Translations under genes and position numbers: made by a program
The notes under the pieces: generated by a model
Told to the model about the DNA's origin: nothing
The model's database searches: none
Seen by the model: the letters and a program-made list of their open reading frames with translations, nothing else
Part shown: positions 1 to 9,081 of the stretch, one piece after another
Numbering within the stretch: the stretch's first letter is position 1
How the letters are laid out: each line of letters opens with the position of its first letter
Source of the DNA: Gammaproteobacteria bacterium
Lineage (GTDB): Bacteria; Pseudomonadota; Gammaproteobacteria; Steroidobacterales; Foliamicaceae
Reading direction: 5' to 3'
DNA: 64,000 bases
Assembly: GCA_011523505.1 (NCBI GenBank)
Contig: WTGP01000034.1
Span: 124,001-188,000 of the forward strand

Positions 1-677
1 GTTGCCGCGTTGGCGGTGACGACCGGCTGTTGCAATTCCCGGGAAAGCTCCGCGGCCATCCGCCGATCGCGAACGGCGGTGCACGGAATGACAATCGCAT
101 CGCAAGGCGATGTTCCGGCCGATCGCGCCAGAGCCAGAAAATGTTGCAGGCGCAACGCTCCGACCTTACTGTCGCTGCCCTTGCCGGCATGCGCGTGGGC
201 CACCGGGTTGAAACCGCTTTTTCCCAGGAAATTGACGAATGCAATCCCGATTTCCGCATGGTACGGGGTGAGAACAAGCAACTTGCGAGCTTCGATCCGC
301 TTCAATGCCGCCACGAGAGCCAGTGAAGTCGTGGTTGCGGGAATGTTCCCGGCGGATTCGGAGAGCGCCCTGGCCTGCCGTTCCCCGTATCTGCCGTCGC
401 CCAGGAAAGAGCCGGAGGTGCATGCCCAGACGATGGCGTGCGGCGCAACATCGGCGGTCTGCGCCGCCGCCTTCGACAGCGATTCGACCGACCCCATGTC
501 CTCGACCATCCGCGCCACCGCGTCCGAATCGCGCGGATCCGCGACGGACTCCGGGTGGACGCGGAACAAATGCGCCTCCGCGCCCCGCCGGGCAGCCATT
601 TCGCAGATTTCCCCATCCAGGAGAAAGGTTGAGGGCACCAGCACCGCAATTCGCGCGGCGCCTTCCGAATGGGCCAT
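1..677 (-). CDS. Asp/Glu racemase / arylmalonate decarboxylase / maleate isomerase family protein (partial, C-terminus off window)
   Basis: The frame is open from an ATG at 677 to the left edge, giving 225 residues with no stop. The start is preceded by AAGGAG. The protein begins MAHSEGAARIAVLVPSTF. It carries both cysteines of the Asp/Glu racemase superfamily: one in WACTSGSF (about residue 85) and one in IPCTAV (about residue 200). Members of this family use the Cys pair for racemisation, cis-trans isomerisation or decarboxylation of small dicarboxylic acids, so the exact reaction cannot be told. It lies 26 bases downstream of an aminotransferase on the same strand and is probably co-transcribed with it. 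The family call is secure; the substrate is unknown. Confidence 0.8.
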   Translation of the reverse strand, partial: MAHSEGAARIAVLVPSTFLLDGEICEMAARRGAEAHLFRVHPESVADPRDSDAVARMVEDMGSVESLSKAAAQTADVAPHAIVWACTSGSFLGDGRYGERQARALSESAGNIPATTTSLALVAALKRIEARKLLVLTPYHAEIGIAFVNFLGKSGFNPVAHAHAGKGSDSKVGALRLQHFLALARSAGTSPCDAIVIPCTAVRDRRMAAELSRELQQPVVTANAA

Positions 678-703
678 GGCTCCTTGTGCGGCGTTCACTG
701 AAC

Positions 704-1864
704 TCAAGCGGATTGCGAATCCGCCCGTATCGCTTCGATGAGCCGCTCAAGGCCGGTCTCGAGCTTGTCGCGGGAGGTTGCGAGAGACAAGCGCACCAGT
801 CCGCGCCCGCCCGGACCGAAGGTTTCTCCGGGCGCCACCGAGACTTGCCGGGAGCGCACGAGGCGCTTGGCGAAATCGTAGGTATCCATGCTCGCGGTTG
901 AAATATCCACCATCATGTAAAAGGCGCCGCCCGGCGACCAGGTCCTGATCCCGGTATCCGCGAACATGTCCGCCGCCAGGTCCCGGTTGCCACGGTAGTA
1001 GTCACGCATCACGGCTATGCTGTCCTGGGGTCCCCGAAATGCGGCCTCGGCGGCTTTCTGGGCCACGGAGCAGATCGAGCCGATTACGGGCTGCTGCAGC
1101 TTGGCCATGACTTCGATCAGGTCTTGCGGACAGGCCACGTAGCCGACGCGCCAGCCGGTCATCGCGTAGGTCTTCGAGCAACTGAAAAGACTGATCACGC
1201 GCCCATCGCCGTCGAACCGGGCCGCACATGTATGTTCCTCATCGAAAACAAACTCGTCGTAGCACTCGTCGGCAATGACCCAGAGGTCATGGCGCCGGGC
1301 GAAATCCACCATTTCGCGAACCAGGCCGGGGCTCATGACCGCGCCTGTCGGGTTCGACGGGGAATTGAGGATGATGCCCCGGGTCCGGTCTCCCACGTAC
1401 GCATCGAGTTCGCCGGGATCCGGCAGAAAGTTCCTCGATGAATCAGCGGGGTAATAACGGATCTTCCCGCCGGCCGACAGGACCATCATTTCCCAGTTGG
1501 GCCAGGCGGGATTTGGCAGAAGGATCTCGTCGCCGTGCTCCAGAATCGACAGGCAGGCCGTAAAAAGCCCCGAGGTGGCGCCGCTCACCGCCACGATCCC
1601 GTCGGCAGGAACATCCAGGCCATTTACCCGCTGGAGTTTTTCGGAGATTGCCTGGCGCAGGGAAAGCAGACCGACCGGCGGTGTGTACTTGGTAAACCCG
1701 TCCCGTGCCGCCTGGCAGGCAGCCTCGACAATATGCGGTGGCGTTGGGAAGTGCGGTTCGCCGAGATCGAGACGCACGCAGTCGGGCGTCCGGGCGGCGA
1801 GATTGGCAATTTCCCGAATGCCGCTTTGGGGCATTTCGGCGACGGTCCGGGCAAGCGGTTTCAT
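704..1864 (-). CDS. PLP-dependent class I/II aminotransferase
   Basis: This 386-residue fold-type I aminotransferase is of the aspartate/aromatic aminotransferase kind. NSPSNPTG marks the substrate and cofactor site, and SKTYAMTGWRVGY holds the Schiff-base lysine. The family transfers an amino group from an amino acid to a 2-oxoacid using pyridoxal phosphate. The open frame extends far upstream, but that extension is antisense to the SDR at 1935-2735. The ATG at 1864 (MKPLARTVAEMPQSG) matches the usual family N-terminus and was chosen. Its N-terminus resembles the aminotransferase at 13580-14746 (both have SGIRE followed by a GEP-F-TPPH block), so the two are paralogues in different neighbourhoods. 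It is divergent from the SDR and upstream of the racemase-like gene. Confidence 0.88.
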   Translation of the reverse strand: MKPLARTVAEMPQSGIREIANLAARTPDCVRLDLGEPHFPTPPHIVEAACQAARDGFTKYTPPVGLLSLRQAISEKLQRVNGLDVPADGIVAVSGATSGLFTACLSILEHGDEILLPNPAWPNWEMMVLSAGGKIRYYPADSSRNFLPDPGELDAYVGDRTRGIILNSPSNPTGAVMSPGLVREMVDFARRHDLWVIADECYDEFVFDEEHTCAARFDGDGRVISLFSCSKTYAMTGWRVGYVACPQDLIEVMAKLQQPVIGSICSVAQKAAEAAFRGPQDSIAVMRDYYRGNRDLAADMFADTGIRTWSPGGAFYMMVDISTASMDTYDFAKRLVRSRQVSVAPGETFGPGGRGLVRLSLATSRDKLETGLERLIEAIRADSQSA

Positions 1865-1934
1865 CGGGGCTTCTTGCAAAATTACTAGTTTACAGTAAGA
1901 ATTCCAGTCAGACCGAAGCTTGGGAGCAGGAATT

Positions 1935-2735
1935 ATGGATCTCGGAATTGCAGCCAGGGTGGCCGTTGTCACGGGTGGCAGCCAGGGGATAGGTCGGGCC
2001 ATTGCCGAGTCGCTGGCCCGCGAAGGCGCAAGGGTGGCGGTGGTGGCGCGAACCCGGGCAGCCCTGGAAAAGGCCGCCGGCGAGATCAGCGAGGCGACAG
2101 GGTCCGAGGTGATCGCTTCTCCGGCGGACACCGGGGACGGGGCCTCGGTGCTGGCGATGGCCGAAGACGTCATGGAGAGGCTGGGAGCGGCCGAAATACT
2201 CGTCAATTGCGCGGCCGCGCCGGCCGGCCAGGGCCGCACTCCGCTGGCCTGGGAAGTCACCAGAGATCAGCTGATGGAGCAGATGAACGTCAAGGTCATG
2301 GGTTACCTTAGATGCGCGCAGGCCCTGCTGCCCCAGATGCGCAGCAAGGGATGGGGACGGATCATATCGATCAGCGGAATGGGGGCCAGAAAGTCGGGCG
2401 ACACGGTGGGCAGCATCCGCAACGTGGCCGTCGTTGCCATGACCAAGAACCTGGCCGAGGAACTTGGGGGCAGCGGAATCACCGCGACGGTGGTGCATCC
2501 CGGTTACACCAAGACCGACAAGGTGGCGGCAATGATTGCGCGGCGCGCCGCGGAAGAGGGGAGTTCCGAACAGGAAATCGAGGCAGGACTCGCCTCGGGC
2601 AATCTCAACGGCTATCTTCCCACGCCCGAGGATATCAGCGGCGTGGTCGCCTTTCTCGCGTCGCCGCTGTCGCGATGCATCAACGGCGACGTCATCGCCG
2701 CGGCGGGCGGCGCCAGGACCGCGATCCATTACTGA
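1935..2735 (+). CDS. SDR-family protein lacking the canonical YxxxK catalytic motif
   Basis: This 266-residue classical-type SDR has the Rossmann motif GGSQGIGRA near its N-terminus and an N-C-A-A block where NNAG is usual. Where Y-x-x-x-K should stand the protein reads GSIRNVAVVAMTKNLA, so both Tyr and Lys are missing. A C-terminal HPGYTKTD segment follows as in other SDRs. Such members may bind NAD(P) but use other chemistry, or act without redox catalysis. A TTG at 1920 is in frame, but the ATG at 1935 with GGGAGCAGG upstream is the better start. The gene is followed 11 bases later by an Ldh2-type dehydrogenase and the two are probably co-transcribed. The substrate is unknown. Confidence 0.85.
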   Translation: MDLGIAARVAVVTGGSQGIGRAIAESLAREGARVAVVARTRAALEKAAGEISEATGSEVIASPADTGDGASVLAMAEDVMERLGAAEILVNCAAAPAGQGRTPLAWEVTRDQLMEQMNVKVMGYLRCAQALLPQMRSKGWGRIISISGMGARKSGDTVGSIRNVAVVAMTKNLAEELGGSGITATVVHPGYTKTDKVAAMIARRAAEEGSSEQEIEAGLASGNLNGYLPTPEDISGVVAFLASPLSRCINGDVIAAAGGARTAIHY

Positions 2736-2746
2736 CTGCGCCGGCC

Positions 2747-3814
2747 ATGGGCGCAAGCGGGAGCGCGGTCCGGGTGGGCGCCGACAGTCTGCGCCAATTC
2801 GTTTCCGACCTGTTCGTGCACATGGGCTGGAAGCGCGGCGAGGGCGATATCGTCGCCGACCACCTGGTTGTGGCGGATCAGTCCGGGCACCCTTCGCACG
2901 GGACCGGAATGCTGGGCACCTACGTGGATTCGTTCCGGGCGGGAGCGATCCGGCCCGGCGCCGAACCGGCCGACAGGCCCGCCGCTCCCCCGTTTGCCGT
3001 AATCGACGCCAACTTCGCGCTTGGACACATTGTTGCGCTCGAGGCCGTCGATCGCGCTATGGGCATGGTCGGGCAATACGGGGTGGGCATCGTCAACGTC
3101 ATCCGCGCCCACCACATGGGCCGTATCGGATACTATGCGGAGCGCGCCGCGGACGCCGGAATGATCAGCATGTTCTGGGCCAATGTTTACGGGCGCGCCC
3201 CGCTGGTCGCTCCCTTTGGCGGCACGCAGGCGAGGATCGGCACCAATCCCCATTGCATCGGCATTCCGCGGGTCGGCCAACCGCCGATACTGCTCGATTT
3301 CGCGACCAGCCGCATTCCCCTGGGCAAGGCGCGCGTGGCCCATACCCGCGGCGTTCCGGCGCCCGAAGGATCCCTTCTCGACCACCGCGGCCATGAAACC
3401 CGGAACCCTGCGGTGATGTTCGAAGAGCCCACCGGGGCGCTGCTGCCCTTTGGCGATCACAAGGGTTACGGGCTGGCCCTGGTGGCTGAATTGCTGTCTT
3501 CCGCGCTGGCCGGTGGAGAGACGATCGCGGAACTCGACGACGCGGGCCTGATCGCGAATAATCTCCTGGCGATCGTTCTCGACCCCACGCGCCTGGGACA
3601 GGATCCGGAATCGGTCTCGGAGCGTATCGAACGCTATCTTCGCTGGGTCACCGATGTTCCGCTTGCCGAAGGCGTGGACGCGGTTCTTGCTCCCGGAGAT
3701 CCCGAATTCGACAGCCGCCGGGCGCATGCCGGCAGCGTGGAACTGAGCGCCGAAGGCCTGGCTCGGCTCAATGCGGCCGCCGCGGCCGCGGGATTCAGGC
3801 CGTTTACTGCATAG
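2747..3814 (+). CDS. Ldh2 family NAD(P)-dependent oxidoreductase (malate/lactate/ureidoglycolate dehydrogenase type)
   Basis: This 355-residue protein belongs to the Ldh2/MDH type 2 family, whose members reduce 2-oxoacids or oxidise 2-hydroxyacids with NAD(P). The family catalytic His region is intact (GHPSHGTGM near residue 45), as is the AHHMGRIGYYA block near residue 120. GTNPHCIGIP and GDHKGYGLALV are further family motifs. The open frame runs upstream in register with the SDR region, but the ATG at 2747 (MGASGSAVRVGAD) starts the recognisable family sequence. It overlaps the convergent LLM gene by 11 bases at the 3' end. Compare the second, degenerate Ldh2 member at 31279. Confidence 0.88.
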   Translation: MGASGSAVRVGADSLRQFVSDLFVHMGWKRGEGDIVADHLVVADQSGHPSHGTGMLGTYVDSFRAGAIRPGAEPADRPAAPPFAVIDANFALGHIVALEAVDRAMGMVGQYGVGIVNVIRAHHMGRIGYYAERAADAGMISMFWANVYGRAPLVAPFGGTQARIGTNPHCIGIPRVGQPPILLDFATSRIPLGKARVAHTRGVPAPEGSLLDHRGHETRNPAVMFEEPTGALLPFGDHKGYGLALVAELLSSALAGGETIAELDDAGLIANNLLAIVLDPTRLGQDPESVSERIERYLRWVTDVPLAEGVDAVLAPGDPEFDSRRAHAGSVELSAEGLARLNAAAAAAGFRPFTA

Positions 3815-4934
3815 GGCCTGCCGCGCAGCCCTGATCGGGCATGGCGCGTTGCAGGCGTGGCATGACCTCATTGATCATGAGGTCCAGATTGTGGATCCAG
3901 GCGTCGTACTGTTCGATGAAGTCGAAACACATGCCGATCAAGGTTCCGAATCCGCCCGTTTCGCGAATCAGTTTCTCGGTCTTCGCAGCCACCGTTTGCG
4001 GCGATCCCACCAGCCAGATGTGCCGCGCGAGATATTCCGGCGTGATCATGTCGTCCGTGTGGCTGGGGTCCGCCTTCGAATATTTGGCCAGGCCGCGCCG
4101 AACAATGCCGGGGATCATGTACTCCTCCCAGAAACGCGCCACCTCTCCCGTGGAGGCCAGCTCCACCGCTTCCTCGTCGGTGTCCGCAACGAAAAACGGT
4201 GGCGATACGGCCCAGTCGTCGCGCGAAACGCTGTGTCCGGCCTTCGTGGCCTCGGCTAAATAGGCGTCCCAGTGGCCCGCGAGATAGCCCGCGCCGATGT
4301 AGAAGCTCATCGGCCGGAAGCCCAGTTTGCCGGCCAGCGCCAGGGTTCGTGAACTGTCCGATATGCCCGCCATGCCCAGCGGGGGGTGGGGTTTCTGAAA
4401 CGGCTTGAGGAACGGCCCCTTCTCGAAATCGTCGTAGTCGCGGCGCTTGAATTGCCAGAACTTGCCGTTGTAATCGAAGGCCTTGTCCTCGGTCCACAGC
4501 CGGATCATGATGTCCAGCGCTTCCTGCGTCATTTGCGCATTCAGCATGGTGGGCGTGCCGTCTTCCTCGTAACGGACCGAGCCCAGCAGGTCCGCGTCCA
4601 TGGGGACGGAACCGGCGCCGATGCCCACCATGTACCTTCCCTGCGCGAGGTGGTCCAGGTAGGCAATCCGGTGCGCGAGCTCGACCGGATGGTGGTAGGG
4701 CAGTACGTGCGCCCCCGGGGCCAGCTTGATCTGCTCCGTCTGCACCAGGGCCTGCGCGATCAGCAGATCCGGCGCGGGCACGGGCTCCCATCCGCAGGCA
4801 AAATGCTCGCCGATCCAGGCCTCGGAGTAGCCGAGCTCGTCGGCGCGGACGATGGTGCTGAGGATGAACTCCTGACCCTGCTTTGGGGTGCGCTCCGGCG
4901 CCAGGTGGGGCATGAAGAACAGCCCAAGATTCAT
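3804..4934 (-). CDS. LLM-class flavin-dependent oxidoreductase
   Basis: This 376-residue protein is of the bacterial luciferase-like monooxygenase family. It is a TIM-barrel flavoprotein using FMN or F420, and relatives oxidise small organic substrates with O2. The start MNLGLFFMPHLAPER and the segment GYSEAWIGEHFACGWEP (about residues 35-50) are typical, as is GMAGISDSSRTLALAGKLG in the middle. The ATG at 4934 has AAAGG upstream. It is divergent from the FAH-family hydrolase over a 169-base intergenic region, which probably carries both promoters. The substrate cannot be read from sequence. Confidence 0.87.
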   Translation of the reverse strand: MNLGLFFMPHLAPERTPKQGQEFILSTIVRADELGYSEAWIGEHFACGWEPVPAPDLLIAQALVQTEQIKLAPGAHVLPYHHPVELAHRIAYLDHLAQGRYMVGIGAGSVPMDADLLGSVRYEEDGTPTMLNAQMTQEALDIMIRLWTEDKAFDYNGKFWQFKRRDYDDFEKGPFLKPFQKPHPPLGMAGISDSSRTLALAGKLGFRPMSFYIGAGYLAGHWDAYLAEATKAGHSVSRDDWAVSPPFFVADTDEEAVELASTGEVARFWEEYMIPGIVRRGLAKYSKADPSHTDDMITPEYLARHIWLVGSPQTVAAKTEKLIRETGGFGTLIGMCFDFIEQYDAWIHNLDLMINEVMPRLQRAMPDQGCAAGPMQ

Positions 4935-5103
4935 GGGACCTTTACCGTGGAAGACAAAATGTCCGGGGGAGAGTATTAAACTTGCTGTATTCTGTCAAGT
5001 TTGTTGGAATTTACACGCCCGCCGGAGGCGGTGCGCGTTACTTGCCGGGGTAACATGGTTTTTCTTCGGGAAGGCGAACGATGAGGAGAACAACACAGCT
5101 GCG

Positions 5104-5964
5104 ATGAAGCTCTTGAGAATTGGAGAGCCCGGCGCGGAGCGGCCGGGCCAGTTGGATGGGAACGGCGTAATTCGGGACCTGTCGGCCGTGATTGCCGACC
5201 TGGACGGCCCCAACCTGAACGCCGAATCTCTGTCTAAGATCGCGGACCGAGACGCGATCGCTCTTCCCGCCGTATCCGGCGACGTGCGCATCGGGCCCTG
5301 TGTCGGCAACGTGGGAAAAATCGTTTGCGTTGGCCGGAATTACGTGGAACATGCGGAGGAGAGCGGCAGTGCCGTGACCGATGAGCCGGTGATCTTCTTC
5401 AAGGCCACCAGCGCCATCAGCGGGCCGTACGACCCGGTCGTCATTCCCCGCGATTCCGCGAAGACCGACTGGGAAGTGGAACTCGGCGTGGTGATCGGCA
5501 CAAGGGCGTCGTATGTGGCCGAAGCCGAAGCCCTGGAACATGTCGCCGGTTACTGCGTCGTCAACGACGTTTCCGAGCGGGAATTCCAGCTGGAGCGGCA
5601 CGGGCAGTGGGTCAAGGGCAAGAGCTGCGACACCTTCGCTCCGATCGGACCCTGGCTCGTCACGGCGGATGAAGTGCCGGACCCGCAGCGCCTGGACCTG
5701 TGGCTGGACGTCAACGGCAGGCGCTGTCAGGACAGCAACACATCGAAGATGGTATTCGGGGTGCGCTACCTGGTCAGCTACATCAGCCGCTTCATGACGC
5801 TGAATCCGGGCGACGTCATTTCCACGGGCACGCCCTCCGGCGTCGGGCTCGGCCACGATCCGCCCGTCTACCTCAAACCGGGCGACGTCATGGAACTGGG
5901 CGTGGAAGGCCTGGGGCGGCAGCGCCAGGAGCTCGTGTCCCATGCTGGAGTAGTCGACGACTGA
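5104..5964 (+). CDS. Fumarylacetoacetate hydrolase (FAH) family protein, probable 2,4-diketo-3-deoxy-L-fuconate/rhamnonate hydrolase
   Basis: This 286-residue FAH-fold hydrolase has the metal-binding Glu/Asp cluster typical of the family (TDWEVELGVVIG and DVSEREFQLERHGQW) and the C-terminal GDVISTGTPSGVG motif. The start MKLLRIGEPGAERPG is the usual N-terminus of the sugar-acid subgroup, which splits 2,4-diketo-3-deoxy sugar acids into pyruvate and lactate or glycolate. That assignment fits the L-fuconate dehydratase at 35183, the aldo/keto reductase at 34140, the SDR at 33341 and the lactonase at 53686, but it rests on context. GAGGAG lies about 17 bases before the ATG, which is rather distant. 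xylB follows 53 bases downstream. Confidence 0.85.
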   Translation: MKLLRIGEPGAERPGQLDGNGVIRDLSAVIADLDGPNLNAESLSKIADRDAIALPAVSGDVRIGPCVGNVGKIVCVGRNYVEHAEESGSAVTDEPVIFFKATSAISGPYDPVVIPRDSAKTDWEVELGVVIGTRASYVAEAEALEHVAGYCVVNDVSEREFQLERHGQWVKGKSCDTFAPIGPWLVTADEVPDPQRLDLWLDVNGRRCQDSNTSKMVFGVRYLVSYISRFMTLNPGDVISTGTPSGVGLGHDPPVYLKPGDVMELGVEGLGRQRQELVSHAGVVDD

Positions 5965-6017
5965 TCGACTTCGGGAGCGGTGAAAATGCCAGGTTCGCGC
6001 ACAGGCAGGTCTGACTG

Positions 6018-7499
6018 ATGGCCATTGCTGTTGGGATTGATCTCGGCACCCAGAGCGTCAAGCTTGTCTGCTACGACTTCGTGAATCGCCGCGTGGCCGG
6101 CAGCGCCAGCGCGTCCCTCGATCTTCGCCAGGACGGCGAAGGTGTGGCCGAACAGCATGCCGAATGGTGGCTGGACGCGTTGCGCGAGGCTTCCCGGCGA
6201 GTCGATCCGGCCGTTCGCGAGAGGGCGGCGGCCATCGCGGTTTCGGGCCAGCAGCACGGCTTTGTGGCGCTGGACGCAACAGACGCAGTGCTGGCTCCCG
6301 TGAAACTGTGGTGCGACACGTCCACGGCGGTGGAATGCGAGGAGATCATGCTGGCTTTCGGCGGCCGCAAGGCCTGTATCGAGCGGGCCGGCAATCCGAT
6401 TGCGCCGGGCTACACCGCATCCAAACTGCGTTGGCTGAAGAAGGCCAGACCCCACCTGTATGACCGACTCGACTGCATTCTGTTGCCCCACGACTACCTG
6501 AACCTGCATTTGACCGGCGAACGCTGCATGGAAATGGGCGACGCTTCGGGGACCGGCTTTCTCGATGTCCGCCGCAGGGATTGGTCACGGGACATGCTGC
6601 GCGCCATCGATGCGGACCGGGACTTGAGCGACTGCCTTCCGTCCCTGCGCATCGGCAACGAAGCCATCGGCACGCTCCGGACGGAAGTTGCCGAAGAGCT
6701 GGGCCTGCCCGCCGGGATTCCGGTAGGGATCGGCGGCGGCGACAACATGATGGGAGCGATCGGCACCGGCAACGTGCGCCCGGGAAAGCTGACGATGAGC
6801 CTTGGCACCTCGGGCACCGTGTATGCCTATGCCGACCGGCCCGTTGTCGATCCCGAAGGCAATATCGCCGCTTTCTGTTCTTCAACCGGGGGCTGGCTGC
6901 CGCTGTTGTGCACGATGAACTGCACGGTCAGCACCGAGCTGATGCGCTCGCTGCTCAACGCCGATATTTCCGCTTTTGAGGAACAGGTGGCTGCTGCCGA
7001 GCCGGGCGCCGGCGGCGTCATTACGCTACCCTTCTTCAACGGCGAGCGCACACCCGACCTTCCGAATGCCAAGGGCTGCATAGTGGGGGTCGACAGCCGC
7101 AACGCCCGGCCCGAGAACCTGCTGCGGTCCTCCGTCGAGGGCGCCACCTTTGCGCTGAAATTCGGCATCGACGAGCTGGCGGGCCTTGGCGTCGATGTCG
7201 AAGAGATCGTGCTGACCGGCGGTGGGGCAAGAAGCGCCGAGTGGCGGCAGATTGTTGCCGATATCTGCGAAGCGCCGGTCGTGGTGCTCAGGCAGGATGA
7301 AGGCGCGGCCATTGGGGCGGCGCTTCAGGCGGTGCAGCTCATCGAAACGGGCGCATCGATCGAGGAACTCGTCGATGCCCACCTGGAAAAGGACGACGGC
7401 CGCAGTTGCGAACCGCGCAATGCGGCCGTGAACACCTACAGGGAGTGCTACCGCGAATACAGGCGCGCGGTTGCGGCCTTGACCGCGATCTACGCCTAG
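6018..7499 (+). CDS. xylB: Xylulokinase
   Basis: This 493-residue FGGY-family sugar kinase phosphorylates D-xylulose to xylulose 5-phosphate with ATP. The N-terminal phosphate-binding motif GIDLGTQSVK, the substrate region SGQQHGFVALD (about residue 77), the catalytic Asp in IGGGDNMMGAIG (about residue 239) and the C-terminal adenine site LTGGGARS are all present. Length matches the family. xylA follows 24 bases downstream, so the pair forms a standard xylose isomerase pathway operon, possibly together with the upstream FAH-family gene. No xylose transporter or XylR regulator is visible here. Confidence 0.95.
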   Translation: MAIAVGIDLGTQSVKLVCYDFVNRRVAGSASASLDLRQDGEGVAEQHAEWWLDALREASRRVDPAVRERAAAIAVSGQQHGFVALDATDAVLAPVKLWCDTSTAVECEEIMLAFGGRKACIERAGNPIAPGYTASKLRWLKKARPHLYDRLDCILLPHDYLNLHLTGERCMEMGDASGTGFLDVRRRDWSRDMLRAIDADRDLSDCLPSLRIGNEAIGTLRTEVAEELGLPAGIPVGIGGGDNMMGAIGTGNVRPGKLTMSLGTSGTVYAYADRPVVDPEGNIAAFCSSTGGWLPLLCTMNCTVSTELMRSLLNADISAFEEQVAAAEPGAGGVITLPFFNGERTPDLPNAKGCIVGVDSRNARPENLLRSSVEGATFALKFGIDELAGLGVDVEEIVLTGGGARSAEWRQIVADICEAPVVVLRQDEGAAIGAALQAVQLIETGASIEELVDAHLEKDDGRSCEPRNAAVNTYRECYREYRRAVAALTAIYA

Positions 7500-7523
7500 G
7501 AGATCAGGCAAAGGGGCAAGAAC

Positions 7524-8870
7524 ATGAACCGCAGCGTCTTTATCGGCGATCGGGAATATTTTCCGGGTATCGCCAGGATCCAGCACGAAGGCCCTGAATC
7601 GGACAACCCGCTGGCGTTCAAGACATACGATCCATCGCGGGCCGTGGGCGGCAAGACCATGGAAGAACACCTGCGCTTCGCGGTCTGCTATTGGCATACC
7701 TTCTGCGCCACCGGGGGAGACCCGTTCGGACCGGGCACCCGCGTCCATCCCTGGGCGGAAAAGGGCGACCCGATAGATCGCTCGCGGGAACGGGTGGACG
7801 CGGCGTTCGAGTTCTTCACCAAGCTCAACGTGCCGTTCTGGTGCTTTCACGACTTCGACCTGGCTTCCGAAGGTGGCAGTGTCGCCGACTCGGAAAAGAA
7901 CCTTGAGCAGATGGTGGGGATGGCCAGGGAACGGCAGGACGCGACCGGCATGAAGCTGCTGTGGGGAACGGCCAACGTGTTCTCTCATCCGCGCTACATG
8001 AACGGCGCATCCACCAATCCGGACTTCGCCGTAGTCGCCTATGCCGCCTCGCAGGTAAAGGCCGCTATCGACGCCACCGTGGAACTGGGCGGAGAGAATT
8101 ACGTGTTCTGGGGCGGGCGCGAAGGCTATGCGTGCCTGCAGAACACCGACACCAGGCGGGAACTCGAACACATGGCGATGTTCTTGTCCAAGGCGCGCGA
8201 TTACGGCCGGTCGGTGGGGTTCAAGGGCACGTTCCTGGTCGAACCCAAACCCATGGAACCGATGAAGCACCAGTACGACTTCGATGCCCTCACGGTGATC
8301 GGCTTCTTGCGCCAGCACGGGCTCGCCGGCGATTTCAAACTCAACGTCGAGGCCAACCATGCGACGCTGGCGGGGCATGCGTTCGCGCACGACCTGCGTA
8401 TGGCCGCCGATGCGGGCCTGCTGGGCTCGATAGACGCCAACCGGGGCGATCCGCAGAACGGATGGGACACGGACCAGTTCGCCATGGACCTGTACGACTG
8501 CGTGCACGCCATGATGGTGGTGCTCGAATACGGAGGGCTCGGCAACGGTGGCCTCAATTTCGACGCCAGGGTCCGTCGCGAATCCACCGACCTCGAAGAC
8601 TTGTTCATCGGGCATATCGGCGCGATGGATGCGTTCGCCCGGGGACTGCTGGTTGCCGACAGGGTTCTGGCGGACCCACGGATGTCGGAGCTTCGCTACG
8701 GCCGCTACCGGAGTTTCGACTCGGGCGACGGCAAGCGCTTCGAGGACGGCGAGTTGTCGCTGGGCGATCTGCGCGATGTCGCCGCGGCGAACGGAGAGCC
8801 CCGTCGGCGCAGCGGCAAGCAGGAACTTGTCGAGAACCTGATCAACGACTGCATCGTGACAGCCTGCTGA
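7524..8870 (+). CDS. xylA: Xylose isomerase
   Basis: This 448-residue TIM-barrel metalloenzyme interconverts D-xylose and D-xylulose in the cytoplasm. The catalytic His-Asp pair is in [11 protein letters not shown] (about residue 110), the metal-binding block is in VFWGGREGY (about residue 195), and [12 protein letters not shown] and DANRGD carry further metal ligands. Length agrees with the class II enzyme of about 440 residues. A good Shine-Dalgarno (AGGCAAAGGGG) precedes the ATG at 7524. It is the last gene before base composition drops at about 8880. Confidence 0.96.
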   Translation: MNRSVFIGDREYFPGIARIQHEGPESDNPLAFKTYDPSRAVGGKTMEEHLRFAVCYWHTFCATGGDPFGPGTRVHPWAEKGDPIDRSRERVDAAFEFFTKLNVPFWCFHDFDLASEGGSVADSEKNLEQMVGMARERQDATGMKLLWGTANVFSHPRYMNGASTNPDFAVVAYAASQVKAAIDATVELGGENYVFWGGREGYACLQNTDTRRELEHMAMFLSKARDYGRSVGFKGTFLVEPKPMEPMKHQYDFDALTVIGFLRQHGLAGDFKLNVEANHATLAGHAFAHDLRMAADAGLLGSIDANRGDPQNGWDTDQFAMDLYDCVHAMMVVLEYGGLGNGGLNFDARVRRESTDLEDLFIGHIGAMDAFARGLLVADRVLADPRMSELRYGRYRSFDSGDGKRFEDGELSLGDLRDVAAANGEPRRRSGKQELVENLINDCIVTAC

Positions 8871-8900
8871 CCGGCCTGGTTATTGGGGACGTCGCAGGGA

Positions 8901-8952
8901 TTGACAATCTCCCGGCAAGGCATATACGATTACTAACGAACGTCCGTTAGTA
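8901..8952 (+). promoter_or_regulatory. Sigma-70-like promoter with overlapping TetR-type operator before the TonB receptor
   Basis: TTGACA (8901-8906) and TACGAT (8925-8930) form a -35/-10 pair with an 18-base spacer. The 22-base near-perfect palindrome TACTAACGAACGTCCGTTAG plus TA begins directly at 8931 and covers the expected transcription start. It can be read as two overlapping copies, offset by 4 bases, of the CTAACG-N2-CGTTAG element seen at three other island promoters. The layout predicts repression by blocking RNA polymerase. Confidence 0.72.
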
Positions 8953-9081
8953 TTTGGAGCGTTGTTGAGATGGAATCCCCAGGAGACCTCATGCACCAAC
9001 ATCGTCTCCACTCGATTCGCCCCAATATTGCCCATTTCGGAGGTTCTTATCTTTTTCGTTATGGCAAGTGAGGGACATAAA

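Noticed and set aside
5081..5107. Eight-codon leader peptide (MRRTTQLR) overlapping the FAH-family start as ATGA
   Set aside because: It is a tidy overlap with GAGGAG nearby, but so short that chance explains it, and no attenuator hairpin was seen.
7026..8615. 529-codon open frame antisense to xylB-xylA
   Set aside because: It is a shadow of two well-identified genes and its translation shows no family motifs.
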